Shown here: positions 9,147-19,139 of the stretch, one piece after another
How positions within the stretch are numbered: position 1 is the first letter of the stretch
How the letters are laid out: every line of letters starts with the position of its first letter
Position numbers and translations under genes: made by a program
Origin: JBMYZL01 sp049610385
Lineage (GTDB): Bacteria; Bacteroidota; Bacteroidia; Flavobacteriales_D; Sanyastnellaceae
Reading direction: 5' to 3'
Assembly: GCA_049610385.1 (NCBI GenBank)
Contig: JBMYZL010000002.1
Location: 1 to 64,000, forward strand
DNA: 64,000 nt
The notes under the pieces: generated by a model
What the model was told of the DNA's origin: nothing
Seen by the model: the letters and a program-made list of their open reading frames with translations, nothing else
Database searches by the model: none

Positions 9147-12100
9147 ATGAGATATTTTGAATTCAAAGGCCAGCTCATGCTGGTGTTGTCGGTCTTCTGT
9201 TTCGCAACCGCGGGTTGGGGTCAAACCGAGTGCGGTGACCAGACAGCTTGCAACTATGGCGAAGAAGGAACTTGTGAGTATACATCTTGTGCAGGCTGCA
9301 TGGATGAATTGGCCTGTAACTTCAATGGGCAGGCCCACATCATAAAAGATGATGGATCTTGTAAGTTTCCTGAGGGCCCCTGTGCAGTTTGCGATTGGTT
9401 GGTCTATGGCAATCCCAATCCGGCAGATGGCTCTGGGCAATTGCTGAGCAATGATGTGGATGGAGATGGATGGTGTGACAACACCACTTATGCAATCAAT
9501 TCTGCGCAGGGCCAGACTGCAGGTCAAGATGATACTTGCACGAACCCCAATGCTTGCGGTTATGATCAGCTGACGGCAGGGGCCGATTGCGCAGAGCCCG
9601 TTGCTTACTACAGAGACCAAGATGCTGATGGTTACGGAGAATATTTGATTGACTATTTCTGTCCTTCGGATCCTGCGCCGGCCATGAGCACTACGAGTAA
9701 ATTCAACGGAACGGAATGGGACAAATGTGCCGACATCAATGCGTGCAATTACAACCTCGGGGCATCCGGCGCAACGAATTCGGATTGCGACGCAGACAGC
9801 GATGATGACGGGATTTGCGATGGCCTGGACAATTGCTCCGACGGTTTGAGCCCCAATTATTTTCACTCGAAGCTGGATTACAAGAACGAGGCCTATGGCA
9901 ATGTGGCTTGTTGCACGGATCAAGACAAGAATGGCATCTGTGACGATGAGCAAATCTTCGGTTGCATGGATGCCAATGCGTGCAACTATTTGTCCATTGC
10001 AAATGTGGACGATGGCAAATGCAAATTCACCTCCACGACCAACGCACAATCTGATAATTCAGATGAACAGTACCAGGTGGATATGGAGGACAGCACTTGC
10101 GATTCTTGCACCGCCAATGGCGATACCATTTCCGTAACGCCGTACCAAAAGAACCTCTTGGGCTTGCCCGCGTTAACAGTCACATTGGGAGAATACCTTT
10201 CAGGCGACACCAATTCCAATGAAGTTTGTGATAACGCGGAACAAATCGGTTGTGATGACCCGAATGCCTGCAATTTTCGCTGGGCAAATTCGAGTGGGAG
10301 TTTGCTGTTCGATACCCTGAGAAATATGTATGGCGATGTGGTGCTCCACAACGACAGCGCTGTTTTCATTTCCATTCCTTGTCACTGGGATGAGGATTTG
10401 CAAATGGGCGTCGATCCAGACGGGAACCCCTGTACCAATTACTGTCTAGAGTTCGATGAATGCGGAACCTGCGGCGGAACGGGTGTTGACGTTGACCAAG
10501 ATGAGGTTTGTGACAGTAGCGACAATTGTATTGATTTGCTCGCTTGTAACTATTCAGATCCGACCAACGTTGCCTGCAAGTACTACAACTACTGTGGTTC
10601 ATGCGTAGATGGCACGGACGAAGACGACAATGGAATCGTGGATTCGAGCTCGGACGACGCCGATGGAGACGGGTTGTGTGACACGGATGGAACGGACTTG
10701 TGTTACGACCCCTCAGCCTGCAATTGGTCGGATCCAGATGCCACGCAGTGCTTGACCGAAGATGCATGCGGCATTTGTGGAGGTACAGGAACAGACACAG
10801 ATGGGGATGGGCTTTGTGATGACGTGGACAATTGTGTCGACACTGGCAAATGCAACTACAACTATGTGACATTCCCGGAAAACGTCCCTTGTATGGAAGA
10901 TTCAGATGGGGATTTCGTTTGTGATCCCTATGAAGTCTCCGGATGCAATGATGCGGCTGCCTGCAATTACAAATCGGGGGTCACTGACAACTTGCCTGCC
11001 ACTTGTATCTATGCGGATGCGACCCAATGTGAAATCTGTAGTGGCGACCTGCATGACGGGTCCGATCACATCATCATTCAAGACAGTGATGGGGACGGGA
11101 TTTGTGACTTGGTGGACTTGTGTTCCAATCCTGCCGCGTGCAATTTCGATGCCAACCCAACACAGGCGTGCGGCATTGACAATGATGGCAACGGTGTATG
11201 CGATGTGCCCAATCATGAAGTGCTTGGATGCAACAATTCGTCGGCCTGCAACTACAATGTGAGCGCCACGAAAAACGATGACTCTTGCGTTTATCCTTCG
11301 GGGTGTGAGACCTGTGTAGGGAATGAAAGTCAAGATGGTTCTGGTGTGATTCAAGCCAATGATGCTGATTTTGATGGGGTTTGTGACACGGATGGTTTGG
11401 ACTTGTGTAACGACCCCTCAGCCTGCAATTACATTGCGTCTCTGCACGGTAACACCACCTGCCTATACCCCGATGCTGGTTTGACTTGTGATGGAGATTG
11501 TGTTGCGGATGTGGACAATGACGGACTTTGTGAATCGACCAATGAAGATCAATGCTACGATCTCCAGGCTTGCAACTTCAACGATCCCTCGAATGCGACT
11601 TGCCTTTATCACAATTCATGCGGTGACTGCACGGAGACGACAACAGGTGTTCTGGGTTACAACCCAGATCTTTATTGCGATTGTGAGGAAAATGTGTTGG
11701 ACTCGTTGTTCAATTGTGGCGGTGGGTGTTTCACCGATGTTGATCACGATGGCATTTGTGATGATGTAGATCCCTGCTTGGAAGTAGATGAGGTGCAGGA
11801 TGAATGTGGCCGTTGCGGTGGGGAAGGACGGATTTATGAGTGCGGTTGCTTCGATTTGCCGCCAGGGGCGTGTGATTGTGACATGGAGGGCAATGTTCGC
11901 TATCCCGCACAGGGTGCCCGATGCGACAGCACTTGCATCTGGGGAACCATGGTGGTTGATGGTGTCGAAATGTGCAAGTTTTTTGACAATGCTGAAATCA
12001 CGGAAGTTCCCACACCGACGGCCAATGATTTGGCCACTGGAAGAACATTCAAAGACCTCAACAATGAGCTTTTGAACCAGTGGTTGGTCAAATTTGACAT

Positions 12101-15100
12101 GTTGCATGACCGGATGGGATCAAACCTTGATGATGGTGCCCTGTCAGGGGCTTCGGAGCGGTTGACCATTGAGGAAGAAATTTTGAGCAAAAACCGATTG
12201 GATGTCTTGGGCGACGCCCAATTAACAGGATTCACAAGAATGGACAGTGATGTGACCATTCTGGGCAATTTGGTGGTCCTGAAAGACTTGAGGGTTCTGG
12301 GCACCACGTTTTCACTCGGTGGCATCGAGACCACATCCATGAATATGGGAGGTGACCTGTCTGTAGGGGGCAGGGCGGTGATTGATTCTACCTTGGAAGT
12401 GATTCAAACTGTGTTGTTGCAGGACTCTCTCGAAGTGTTGGGCCCACTGGGAATCGGAACCAATAGGGCATTTACAGTTGACAATCAAAGCGGAGATGCA
12501 ACCGCGAACGGGGAATTTGTCATTCTGGATTCCCTTTTGGCCACGGACAATGGAACGCGCCTGAACAACCTCGTCGCAGCAAATACAGTGGTGACGACCT
12601 TGCATGTGAATGACTCCACCTTGGCAGGAGACCACGTGCAGGTGTCAGGAGATGTGGACTTGCATCAAGATTTGAGCGTGGATTTGGACATGACATTGGG
12701 CGGGAGTTTTGATGTCAAGGGTTCATCAACTTTCGGGCATTTGGAGACCGCAAGCATAGACAACGGCAGCCAGCAGACAAGTTCCGGTTCCATGGAAGTG
12801 ACAGGAGCAACAGATACCCCCAGTGCGAATGTAGATGCGAATTCGACTTTGGTCAGTTTGGATGTTTCAACGGAATTCACATTGCGTGGTCCCATGGAGA
12901 TGAAAAACTTGAGTCAAAGTTCCATTTTTGGTTTGATGGAAGAGTCGGGGTCCGTTGGCACATTGAGATACGCTGGTGGATTGAATTTGTACAGTTCCAC
13001 CAGCAATCTCAGCGCACTGAGTCCAACACTTCGTCTGGAAAAAGAAGGGGTTGTGAGAATGCCTTTGCAGCTTATTTCAGGAAGCATCGGGGCAACAGCT
13101 GCGGACCAAACATCATCGTTGGCAGGGGACATCATCGTAGGAGGTCTGACTGAGGTGGGTCAGGGCCTTGAGGTCCTTTCAGGTTCCAACAGCTATTTTG
13201 AAGTAACTTCCAGTGGAATCACAAAGGTCAAACGAGGTCCCACCCTTCATCAAGATCTGACCGTGATCAGTGGTGGCAGCATCACCCTCAGCTCGGGGTA
13301 TGATTTGACCTTAACAAGCCCTTCCACGTTTGCCAGTTTGACCTCTACGGGTGTGTCAACATTGACGAATACAGGCGAAATTGCTGCAGGGCCAGGTTCA
13401 TTTGGCGGAGATGTGGTGACACCCGGTTCGGTCAAGTCCAGCGGAACCTTCTACGCGGGCTCGAGTTTGTCCTCGGTCCCGAGTACTTACATCGCAGCTT
13501 TTGAAGGTCCGCAACAAACCGGTACATTAAAAAGCAATGGAATTTCCATCACCTTGAATCACAACATGCCCAATACGGGGAATTCATTCGTGGACTTTAT
13601 GAAAAAATCAGGCGGTGTCATTGGTTCCATCAGTGGGCAAACAGAGGCTGACTGGAATACGGATGCTGGCGCGGAAGTAGAAGCTGTAGAGCACAGAACA
13701 AAAGTGGCCACCAAACTTGTCAGCTTGGGCATTGCCCAGAAGAAGGCGGCAGCAGAGGCAGCCAATGCCATTGCAGTGACCGTTGAAGAATTTGCGCCTT
13801 TCTTGCCAGATTCATGGTGCTGTACCATGCTGTTGCCCATTGGATGCATTGTCATTCCCATCCCAGGATTTCCACTTCCAGATTTTGGCAATGGACCGAC
13901 GGCTTTCCAGGAAATCACTAACGCTGTGAAAAAAGCTGAAATCGCCACCTTGAATGTGATTGCCAAAGCCATCGGAGCTGCTGAGCATGCGGCTTTCGAA
14001 ATTGCATGGGAGGTCATTAACAGGGGAGAGTGGGAAGGAGGCGGTGTGATGTATGCTTCGGGAAGTGGAGATTATGCCGAATGGTTGCCACAACTTCGAA
14101 AGCGACAAGACATTCATCCCCGTCAAGTTGTTGGGGTCAAGGGTGGCAAAATCACCCTGAATACGTGGGGGGCAGATCACCTCATGGTGGTCTCTTCTGC
14201 ACCCATTGTAGCTGGGAAAATGCCTCAAGCTGATCAAGAAAATGTTCACCCCGTGGCCTTTATGGGTCAGGTGCCTGTGGACATTGTCGGACCGGTGGCG
14301 AAGGGCGATTTCATTTTGCCTTCTGGAGATCATGATGGATTTGGCCGTGCAGTGCATCCGCAAGACGTCAACCTCGACGAAGTCAGTCAAATTCTCGGTG
14401 TGGCCTGGCAGGCGGGCAGTGATCCATATTTCAACACCATCAATGTGGCTGTGGGGCTGGATCATGCCCAACCGGAGCATCTGTTTACAGAAATTGAAGA
14501 TGAACTGGATGACATGTCCATCGAGATTCAACGGCTCAAGGACAGGTTGCTCCACGGCCCGGATTGGACACCGGATGCTGAAGTCGTGGAAATCGCAGAG
14601 GTTGTGGCACCTGCCGTGGAATTTGACAGTTCAATGGAAAGTGAAGCCAAAGCGCAATCAGTCGCATCAGACGTTGTTCAGATGCCAATCGAAACGCCTG
14701 CAACTCCTGGCCCAGCTGAAAATTTCCTTCCAGACGTGCCCCTTTTCAACGCCATGAATGATCCCGAGGAGGCCAAGGACCAATACTATGCGAATTACCC
14801 GGACATTGTCCAAGAAAAGTTGAAGTCTGTGTCCAATCTGAAGGACACCCGTTGGTTGGAGAATTTGTTGGGGGAGTACCGCGAACCGGCAGTGATTTTG
14901 CACTCGAAATCGCAGGAGCTTGGAGTCGATTTGGTTCGCTCCATGCAGACGCGTGAAAATGTCAAGGACATGCTGAGAAGGCATTTTTACAACAATGAAG
15001 AGCATCCGAATTTGAGCAGCATTCAACCGGGATCGCAGGCTGAGCAAAATTTGGTCAGCCACGTGATGGAACTGTTGAGTACGAGCTTGAACGATTTGTG

Positions 15101-15101
15101 A
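9147..15101 (+). CDS. giant secreted Cys/Asp-rich protein with Peptidase G2-like domain (copy 2)
   Basis: A 1984-residue paralogue of the preceding gene with the same order of parts. There is a signal peptide ending at WGQ, about 14 Cys/Asp-rich ACNY-type repeats to about residue 948, tail-fibre-like beta repeats to about 1440, and a helical, Ala-rich stretch. The Peptidase G2-like segment then starts at GDYAEW (residue 1641) with VVGVKGGK, MVVSSAPIV, FMGQVPVDIVG and GDFILPSG. A divergent helical tail of about 225 residues ends the protein. An in-frame ATG at 9114 overlaps the stop of copy 1 (ATGA), but the signal peptide begins at 9147, 29 bases after that stop, so the two are likely co-transcribed. 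A strong terminator follows at 15114. No T9SS domain is visible. Function is unknown; a trimeric adhesin or appendage is the inference. Confidence 0.8.
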   Translation: MRYFEFKGQLMLVLSVFCFATAGWGQTECGDQTACNYGEEGTCEYTSCAGCMDELACNFNGQAHIIKDDGSCKFPEGPCAVCDWLVYGNPNPADGSGQLLSNDVDGDGWCDNTTYAINSAQGQTAGQDDTCTNPNACGYDQLTAGADCAEPVAYYRDQDADGYGEYLIDYFCPSDPAPAMSTTSKFNGTEWDKCADINACNYNLGASGATNSDCDADSDDDGICDGLDNCSDGLSPNYFHSKLDYKNEAYGNVACCTDQDKNGICDDEQIFGCMDANACNYLSIANVDDGKCKFTSTTNAQSDNSDEQYQVDMEDSTCDSCTANGDTISVTPYQKNLLGLPALTVTLGEYLSGDTNSNEVCDNAEQIGCDDPNACNFRWANSSGSLLFDTLRNMYGDVVLHNDSAVFISIPCHWDEDLQMGVDPDGNPCTNYCLEFDECGTCGGTGVDVDQDEVCDSSDNCIDLLACNYSDPTNVACKYYNYCGSCVDGTDEDDNGIVDSSSDDADGDGLCDTDGTDLCYDPSACNWSDPDATQCLTEDACGICGGTGTDTDGDGLCDDVDNCVDTGKCNYNYVTFPENVPCMEDSDGDFVCDPYEVSGCNDAAACNYKSGVTDNLPATCIYADATQCEICSGDLHDGSDHIIIQDSDGDGICDLVDLCSNPAACNFDANPTQACGIDNDGNGVCDVPNHEVLGCNNSSACNYNVSATKNDDSCVYPSGCETCVGNESQDGSGVIQANDADFDGVCDTDGLDLCNDPSACNYIASLHGNTTCLYPDAGLTCDGDCVADVDNDGLCESTNEDQCYDLQACNFNDPSNATCLYHNSCGDCTETTTGVLGYNPDLYCDCEENVLDSLFNCGGGCFTDVDHDGICDDVDPCLEVDEVQDECGRCGGEGRIYECGCFDLPPGACDCDMEGNVRYPAQGARCDSTCIWGTMVVDGVEMCKFFDNAEITEVPTPTANDLATGRTFKDLNNELLNQWLVKFDMLHDRMGSNLDDGALSGASERLTIEEEILSKNRLDVLGDAQLTGFTRMDSDVTILGNLVVLKDLRVLGTTFSLGGIETTSMNMGGDLSVGGRAVIDSTLEVIQTVLLQDSLEVLGPLGIGTNRAFTVDNQSGDATANGEFVILDSLLATDNGTRLNNLVAANTVVTTLHVNDSTLAGDHVQVSGDVDLHQDLSVDLDMTLGGSFDVKGSSTFGHLETASIDNGSQQTSSGSMEVTGATDTPSANVDANSTLVSLDVSTEFTLRGPMEMKNLSQSSIFGLMEESGSVGTLRYAGGLNLYSSTSNLSALSPTLRLEKEGVVRMPLQLISGSIGATAADQTSSLAGDIIVGGLTEVGQGLEVLSGSNSYFEVTSSGITKVKRGPTLHQDLTVISGGSITLSSGYDLTLTSPSTFASLTSTGVSTLTNTGEIAAGPGSFGGDVVTPGSVKSSGTFYAGSSLSSVPSTYIAAFEGPQQTGTLKSNGISITLNHNMPNTGNSFVDFMKKSGGVIGSISGQTEADWNTDAGAEVEAVEHRTKVATKLVSLGIAQKKAAAEAANAIAVTVEEFAPFLPDSWCCTMLLPIGCIVIPIPGFPLPDFGNGPTAFQEITNAVKKAEIATLNVIAKAIGAAEHAAFEIAWEVINRGEWEGGGVMYASGSGDYAEWLPQLRKRQDIHPRQVVGVKGGKITLNTWGADHLMVVSSAPIVAGKMPQADQENVHPVAFMGQVPVDIVGPVAKGDFILPSGDHDGFGRAVHPQDVNLDEVSQILGVAWQAGSDPYFNTINVAVGLDHAQPEHLFTEIEDELDDMSIEIQRLKDRLLHGPDWTPDAEVVEIAEVVAPAVEFDSSMESEAKAQSVASDVVQMPIETPATPGPAENFLPDVPLFNAMNDPEEAKDQYYANYPDIVQEKLKSVSNLKDTRWLENLLGEYREPAVILHSKSQELGVDLVRSMQTRENVKDMLRRHFYNNEEHPNLSSIQPGSQAEQNLVSHVMELLSTSLNDL
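9273..9481 (+). repeat. 209-bp near-identical tract, copy B
   Basis: Partner of the tract at 3148-3356, about 95% identical by eye. It encodes the first Cys-rich repeats of the second giant protein. Confidence 0.85.
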
Positions 15102-15113
15102 TGGACATCAAAG

Positions 15114-15153
15114 ACTGGCAGTGAAATTCGGTTTTCGCTGCCAGTTCTTTTTT
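15114..15153 (+). terminator. rho-independent terminator after the giant-protein pair
   Basis: ACTGGCAG at 15114 pairs with CTGCCAGT ending at 15145. A T-G pair and GAAA/TTTC extend the stem inward around a 6-base loop, and TCTTTTTT follows. It begins 12 bases after the stop of the second giant gene. Confidence 0.9.
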
Positions 15154-15204
15154 CGGGGCTTTTGAAAATGTTGCCAAGGGCATGACAGGAGAGCGACCCC
15201 TGCG

Positions 15205-15212
15205 TATCTTGC
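15205..15212 (+). promoter_or_regulatory. candidate -7 element TATCTTGC
   Basis: A variant of the Bacteroidota TAnnTTTG element. It ends 3 bases before the ATG at 15216 and follows the terminator of the previous gene, so the metallopeptidase gene probably has its own promoter. No convincing -33 TTG at 17-23 bases was found. Confidence 0.45.
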
Positions 15213-15215
15213 TCT

Positions 15216-18122
15216 ATGATTTTTGCCAAAACCCACTTCATTCGTTTCACTTGGAACCGCCTGCTCATCGGCTTTTTCTTGCCGCTGAACTTGTGCGTTT
15301 GGGGTCAATCCGACACCGATTCGCACCAGTTGAACATTGAACTTATTGGCCTGCAGCTTGGTGATGTCGCGATGTTGACGGCTGAGAAAGAAGTGGTGGA
15401 CGTTCGCGATACCGTTTGTTTTGTGACTGATGTTGCCGCGGTGAACATCCAATGGCAATTGACTTCTGGAGCTTGGGATGTGGGCTTGGACATTCCAGGA
15501 TATGCCAATGTGCCAGCCTCCACCCTGAACCTTGCCTCAGACACGGCCATTGCGATTACCGTGGTGCCCATCGAAGGAGATTCGAGCGATTTTTATTTCT
15601 CGTGGTTTGATGATGAAAGTTATGCTGGGTACTCCAGTGAATTCACCCCCGGTGCCCAGCCTGTCATTGAAGTGCTGGACACCTTGTATGAGGTGCCCGC
15701 GGACTTTTCCGCACGGACATTGTGGAGGGAATACGGCATCATTTTGGATAACAGCTTGGAAATTTGGACACCAGAGGACGCCTTCAAACTCTGGCAATCG
15801 ATGAAAGAGTTGCCGTTCACCTACTTTTCGTCCTATTACGACGAGGCAGAGCCAACGGCCATCTACCGCAAATCATCTGTGCCTCTGTTGCATGATGTGA
15901 CGATTGTGTCAGAAGGCGATGTGGACATCGTGACGATGGATGAGGATGTTTTCGTCTATGCGACACCTTTGGTGGTCAATTTTGACGGCGTCAAAGGCCG
16001 GTATTTTTCAAAACGGTTGCACAAGGCCTTGTTAAACGTCGTGACTGAATTTGGAACGTTGAGTTCTGTGGTCAACAACATTGCTGCAGACCGTTATGGA
16101 ATCACCTTGTTGACGCCAGGTGACCAGTTGGAGGATTTGATGAGCGAGACGGCGAGCAATTTTCAAGATTTCGAGGCTTGGGAAAAGGTGGAGTTGTTGT
16201 CCATGATCGAAGAATTCCCATCTGGATTTCATGCCCAAGAGGGCCTGCAGTACATCGTGCGGCGGTTGGATGGCCAGCAGAATCCCTACTATCCATTGGC
16301 ACCAGCCATTGCTTGGACTGGCATGAATGCGATTGAGTTCATGGGCTCGGCGTTCAACAGCGAAGATTTGGCGTACGTCCACCGGCTGATTTTGCACGAA
16401 AAGGCCCACTTCATGTGGGAATACACCTTTGATGAAGATTTGCGGAATGATTGGATTGAGGTGGGGGATTGGTTTGAAGATCCGGACAGCGAGAGCGGCT
16501 GGTCGACCACGCAAACAACTGAATTTGCGAGCGACTATGCGCATGCCATCAATCCGAATGAGGACATGGCGGAAAGCATTGCCTTTTACATCACAAATCC
16601 CCAAGTGCTCCTGACGCATGCACCGCACAAATACGATTTCATCCGCGATCGGGTCATGCACGGAGCCCGGTACGTGGCCATGGTCCCCGAAGAGTTGACT
16701 TTTGAGGTGTACAATCTGTTCCCAGATTATGTTTATCCGGGGAAAATCATCGGGTCTGAGACTGTCTTAGAAGGAGCCCCGACAGAAGATAAAGAATTTA
16801 CGTTCTCCATTCAGCTGCATGTCGAGAACCTCGAAACGGATGGAGGAAGCCATGCCTATGCCCGTTTTACCAGTCCCATCGGGACGTATTTGGATGTGGC
16901 CTTGTCCCCACAAAATGGAGAGGTTCAAGATTCGATTTTGGTAGGCACGCGGACGATATCCAAACATGTGGCAAGTGGATGGTGGAACCTATTCAGCATC
17001 ACCGTGGGTGATCCGGCCGGGAATGAGCGCTACGAAAATTCAAACACATTTGGCAGCGCCCTTTACATCAACAACCCACTGGAGGACAACGACCCCCCAG
17101 AGTACATCGATGATACATATGAATTGGTGCTGGAAGATTACACACACCCGAACCCAGGTGATGGCCCCGCCCAGATGCAAGCCCTGCGCGTCAGTTATGA
17201 CACCTATGACAAGATACCGCTCCAGCGCGGGCTGACTCGTGTGGCATTCCCGCCGGCGGATTCGGCGTCCAATGAACGCTATACGCGTGACATCCAGAGC
17301 AACCACTTCCCGAGCAATGATTACGAGGAGGTGAAGCATCATTCCCTGATCCTGCCCATTCCTTATTTCTATCCCACGGGGGATTATGTTCCGACTTTTT
17401 TCATTGCGACGGACATTGCAGGCAACACCAGTTCGACCTATTTGACAGAAGACTTGGAGAACGCCAATGCGAATGGATATAGCATTTTTGCGGAACTCCG
17501 AGACACCCTGTACATCGAAACTGAATATCCCGATGTGCTGGCGCCAGAACTCGACCTCTCAAGCATCACCATTGATGCGGAGCCTACAAATCCGGAGGAA
17601 CCCAATGGAGAGACATACGTGCATATTTCCGTCGATTTGCAAGACACCAGTGACCATGATGAATTTGCGGCGGGCGTTCAGCACCTGGAATACATCCTTC
17701 GTGACCCCCTCGGTAACGACTTTTATTTCAGCGCTTGGGACGATTTGGGCGGGGCAAATTTCTACTATGCCCTGTATCCGCCGGACATTCCCAATGCTTG
17801 GTTCACGCTGGACATCGAATTGTTGTTGCCGCCGGGATCTGCACCCGGGACTTGGAGTTTGATTCAGATGAAAGTCTCAGATCGTGCACAAAACAACCAG
17901 ACCTACAATTTCTTGGAGTACGTCCACTTTGAGTTGATTGATGAGCCTTGTTTTGAGGACATCGACAGTGATGGTGTGGTGTCCATCTCAGATTTGTTGG
18001 CGTTGCTGCCGGCTTTTGGTTGCGATGCGGGTTGTTCCGCAGAGGATGTGGACCGCGATGGTGTGGTGGGGGTAACGGATTTGATGCTGATTCTAAGCCG
18101 TTTCGGGGAGTCTTGTCCATGA
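15216..18122 (+). CDS. secreted HExxH metallopeptidase-like protein with dockerin-like C-terminus
   Basis: A 968-residue secreted protein. The signal peptide ends near residue 30 (VWGQ). HEKAH at residues 394-398 is a zinc HExxH site, and NEDMAES about 55 residues later offers the third ligand Glu, as in gluzincins. The region between contains Trp- and acid-rich sequence. About residues 500-900 look like beta-sandwich domains. The last 55 residues carry two EF-hand-like loops (DIDSDGVVSISD and DVDRDGVVGVTD), each followed by a leucine-rich helix, and end in FGESCP. This resembles a type I dockerin pair and replaces the T9SS domain expected of a Bacteroidota exoenzyme. The substrate is unknown. 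The zinc-site assignment rests on motif and spacing only. Confidence 0.7.
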   Translation: MIFAKTHFIRFTWNRLLIGFFLPLNLCVWGQSDTDSHQLNIELIGLQLGDVAMLTAEKEVVDVRDTVCFVTDVAAVNIQWQLTSGAWDVGLDIPGYANVPASTLNLASDTAIAITVVPIEGDSSDFYFSWFDDESYAGYSSEFTPGAQPVIEVLDTLYEVPADFSARTLWREYGIILDNSLEIWTPEDAFKLWQSMKELPFTYFSSYYDEAEPTAIYRKSSVPLLHDVTIVSEGDVDIVTMDEDVFVYATPLVVNFDGVKGRYFSKRLHKALLNVVTEFGTLSSVVNNIAADRYGITLLTPGDQLEDLMSETASNFQDFEAWEKVELLSMIEEFPSGFHAQEGLQYIVRRLDGQQNPYYPLAPAIAWTGMNAIEFMGSAFNSEDLAYVHRLILHEKAHFMWEYTFDEDLRNDWIEVGDWFEDPDSESGWSTTQTTEFASDYAHAINPNEDMAESIAFYITNPQVLLTHAPHKYDFIRDRVMHGARYVAMVPEELTFEVYNLFPDYVYPGKIIGSETVLEGAPTEDKEFTFSIQLHVENLETDGGSHAYARFTSPIGTYLDVALSPQNGEVQDSILVGTRTISKHVASGWWNLFSITVGDPAGNERYENSNTFGSALYINNPLEDNDPPEYIDDTYELVLEDYTHPNPGDGPAQMQALRVSYDTYDKIPLQRGLTRVAFPPADSASNERYTRDIQSNHFPSNDYEEVKHHSLILPIPYFYPTGDYVPTFFIATDIAGNTSSTYLTEDLENANANGYSIFAELRDTLYIETEYPDVLAPELDLSSITIDAEPTNPEEPNGETYVHISVDLQDTSDHDEFAAGVQHLEYILRDPLGNDFYFSAWDDLGGANFYYALYPPDIPNAWFTLDIELLLPPGSAPGTWSLIQMKVSDRAQNNQTYNFLEYVHFELIDEPCFEDIDSDGVVSISDLLALLPAFGCDAGCSAEDVDRDGVVGVTDLMLILSRFGESCP

Positions 18123-18216
18123 AGTGACTACCAGGGGCGCCTTGAAGCAGGGCGTGAACAAAAAATGTGGCTCAGGTGTTTGCTAATCAGCTTTTTAACA
18201 TCAAAAACCCTGACAC

Positions 18217-19089
18217 ATGCCACGATTGGGCATCCCGGATTCGTTCATTCATAGAGCCGCCTGGTTTTTGGCGCCTCAAGTTCGGAGACGGTTGGAGGGT
18301 GCGCTGGTGACCTTGGCTTTGATTTTGTTTGCGGTGCATCTTGGGCTCTTCGCGGCGAACCGCATCTGGGATTTGAACCTCGAGAGTTCGTTGTTCAATA
18401 GCGCCTTGCAGGCTTTGTATACGCCATTTTCGGTGATCCTGATTGCTGAGGTTTATTTGCTTGTTTATTACCTGCCCACTTCGTTCGCCCGCTCGCTGGG
18501 CAAGCAAATTGAAATTGTGGCCCTGATTGAAATCCGATCCGTGTTCAAGAGTTTGGATGAGATGTCCAAATGGCCATGGGATGCCACCTTCTTCCCTCAT
18601 TTGTTGGCGGCGGTGGCCTTGGGGGGCATTTTGGTTTTGTTTTATTCGCTGTTGCCCAGGCGTTTGGCTCGAATTGAAGAGGTTGAGCTGAACCAATTTG
18701 TTCGAATCAAAACGTTGATTGCCGGTCTGCTGTCGATGTTGCTCCTCATCATCAGCATCTATGCCTTTGCTGCCTGGGGATTGGATTTGGTGTTGCATCC
18801 CAGCCATTTGCACAGCGATCCCAACTCCATTTTCTACAACACCTTTTTCACCGTGCTCATTCTTGTGGATGTGTTGCTGCTGGTCGTTAGTTTCCGCTAC
18901 CTGGATGACTTCGGATTGATTTTGCGGAATTCCGGGTTCATCGTTTCAACGATTCTGCTGCGCCAGGCTTTGGGGAGTGAGCCTTGGCATGGCCTGGCAT
19001 ATGACATTACGGCGGGACTGCTGGCGGTGTTGATGATTTTGACTCAGCGTGGTTTGAATATCCGGCCTCAAGAGCGATTGCCGAGGTGA
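18217..19089 (+). CDS. multi-pass membrane protein of unknown function
   Basis: A 290-residue protein with about seven hydrophobic segments separated by short basic loops. The N-terminal 25 residues are cytoplasmic-looking and rich in Arg. The loop containing SLGKQIEIVALIEIRSVFKS is the only long polar stretch. I cannot assign a family; the general look is of a small integral membrane sensor or channel-like protein. It sits 95 bases after the metallopeptidase gene and 50 bases before the CotH-kinase gene, in the same direction, so co-expression with the surface-protein region is possible. No promoter element could be supported in the gap. Confidence 0.65.
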   Translation: MPRLGIPDSFIHRAAWFLAPQVRRRLEGALVTLALILFAVHLGLFAANRIWDLNLESSLFNSALQALYTPFSVILIAEVYLLVYYLPTSFARSLGKQIEIVALIEIRSVFKSLDEMSKWPWDATFFPHLLAAVALGGILVLFYSLLPRRLARIEEVELNQFVRIKTLIAGLLSMLLLIISIYAFAAWGLDLVLHPSHLHSDPNSIFYNTFFTVLILVDVLLLVVSFRYLDDFGLILRNSGFIVSTILLRQALGSEPWHGLAYDITAGLLAVLMILTQRGLNIRPQERLPR

Positions 19090-19139
19090 GTCCATGCATT
19101 GCGTTGCGGCGTCATTTCCAATTCCCTGCTGTACTTTTG

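Noticed and set aside
2995..15101. Prophage or tail-fibre operon
   Set aside because: The beta repeats and Peptidase G2-like domain recall phage fibres, but no capsid, terminase, integrase or tail genes are present and both proteins carry signal peptides.
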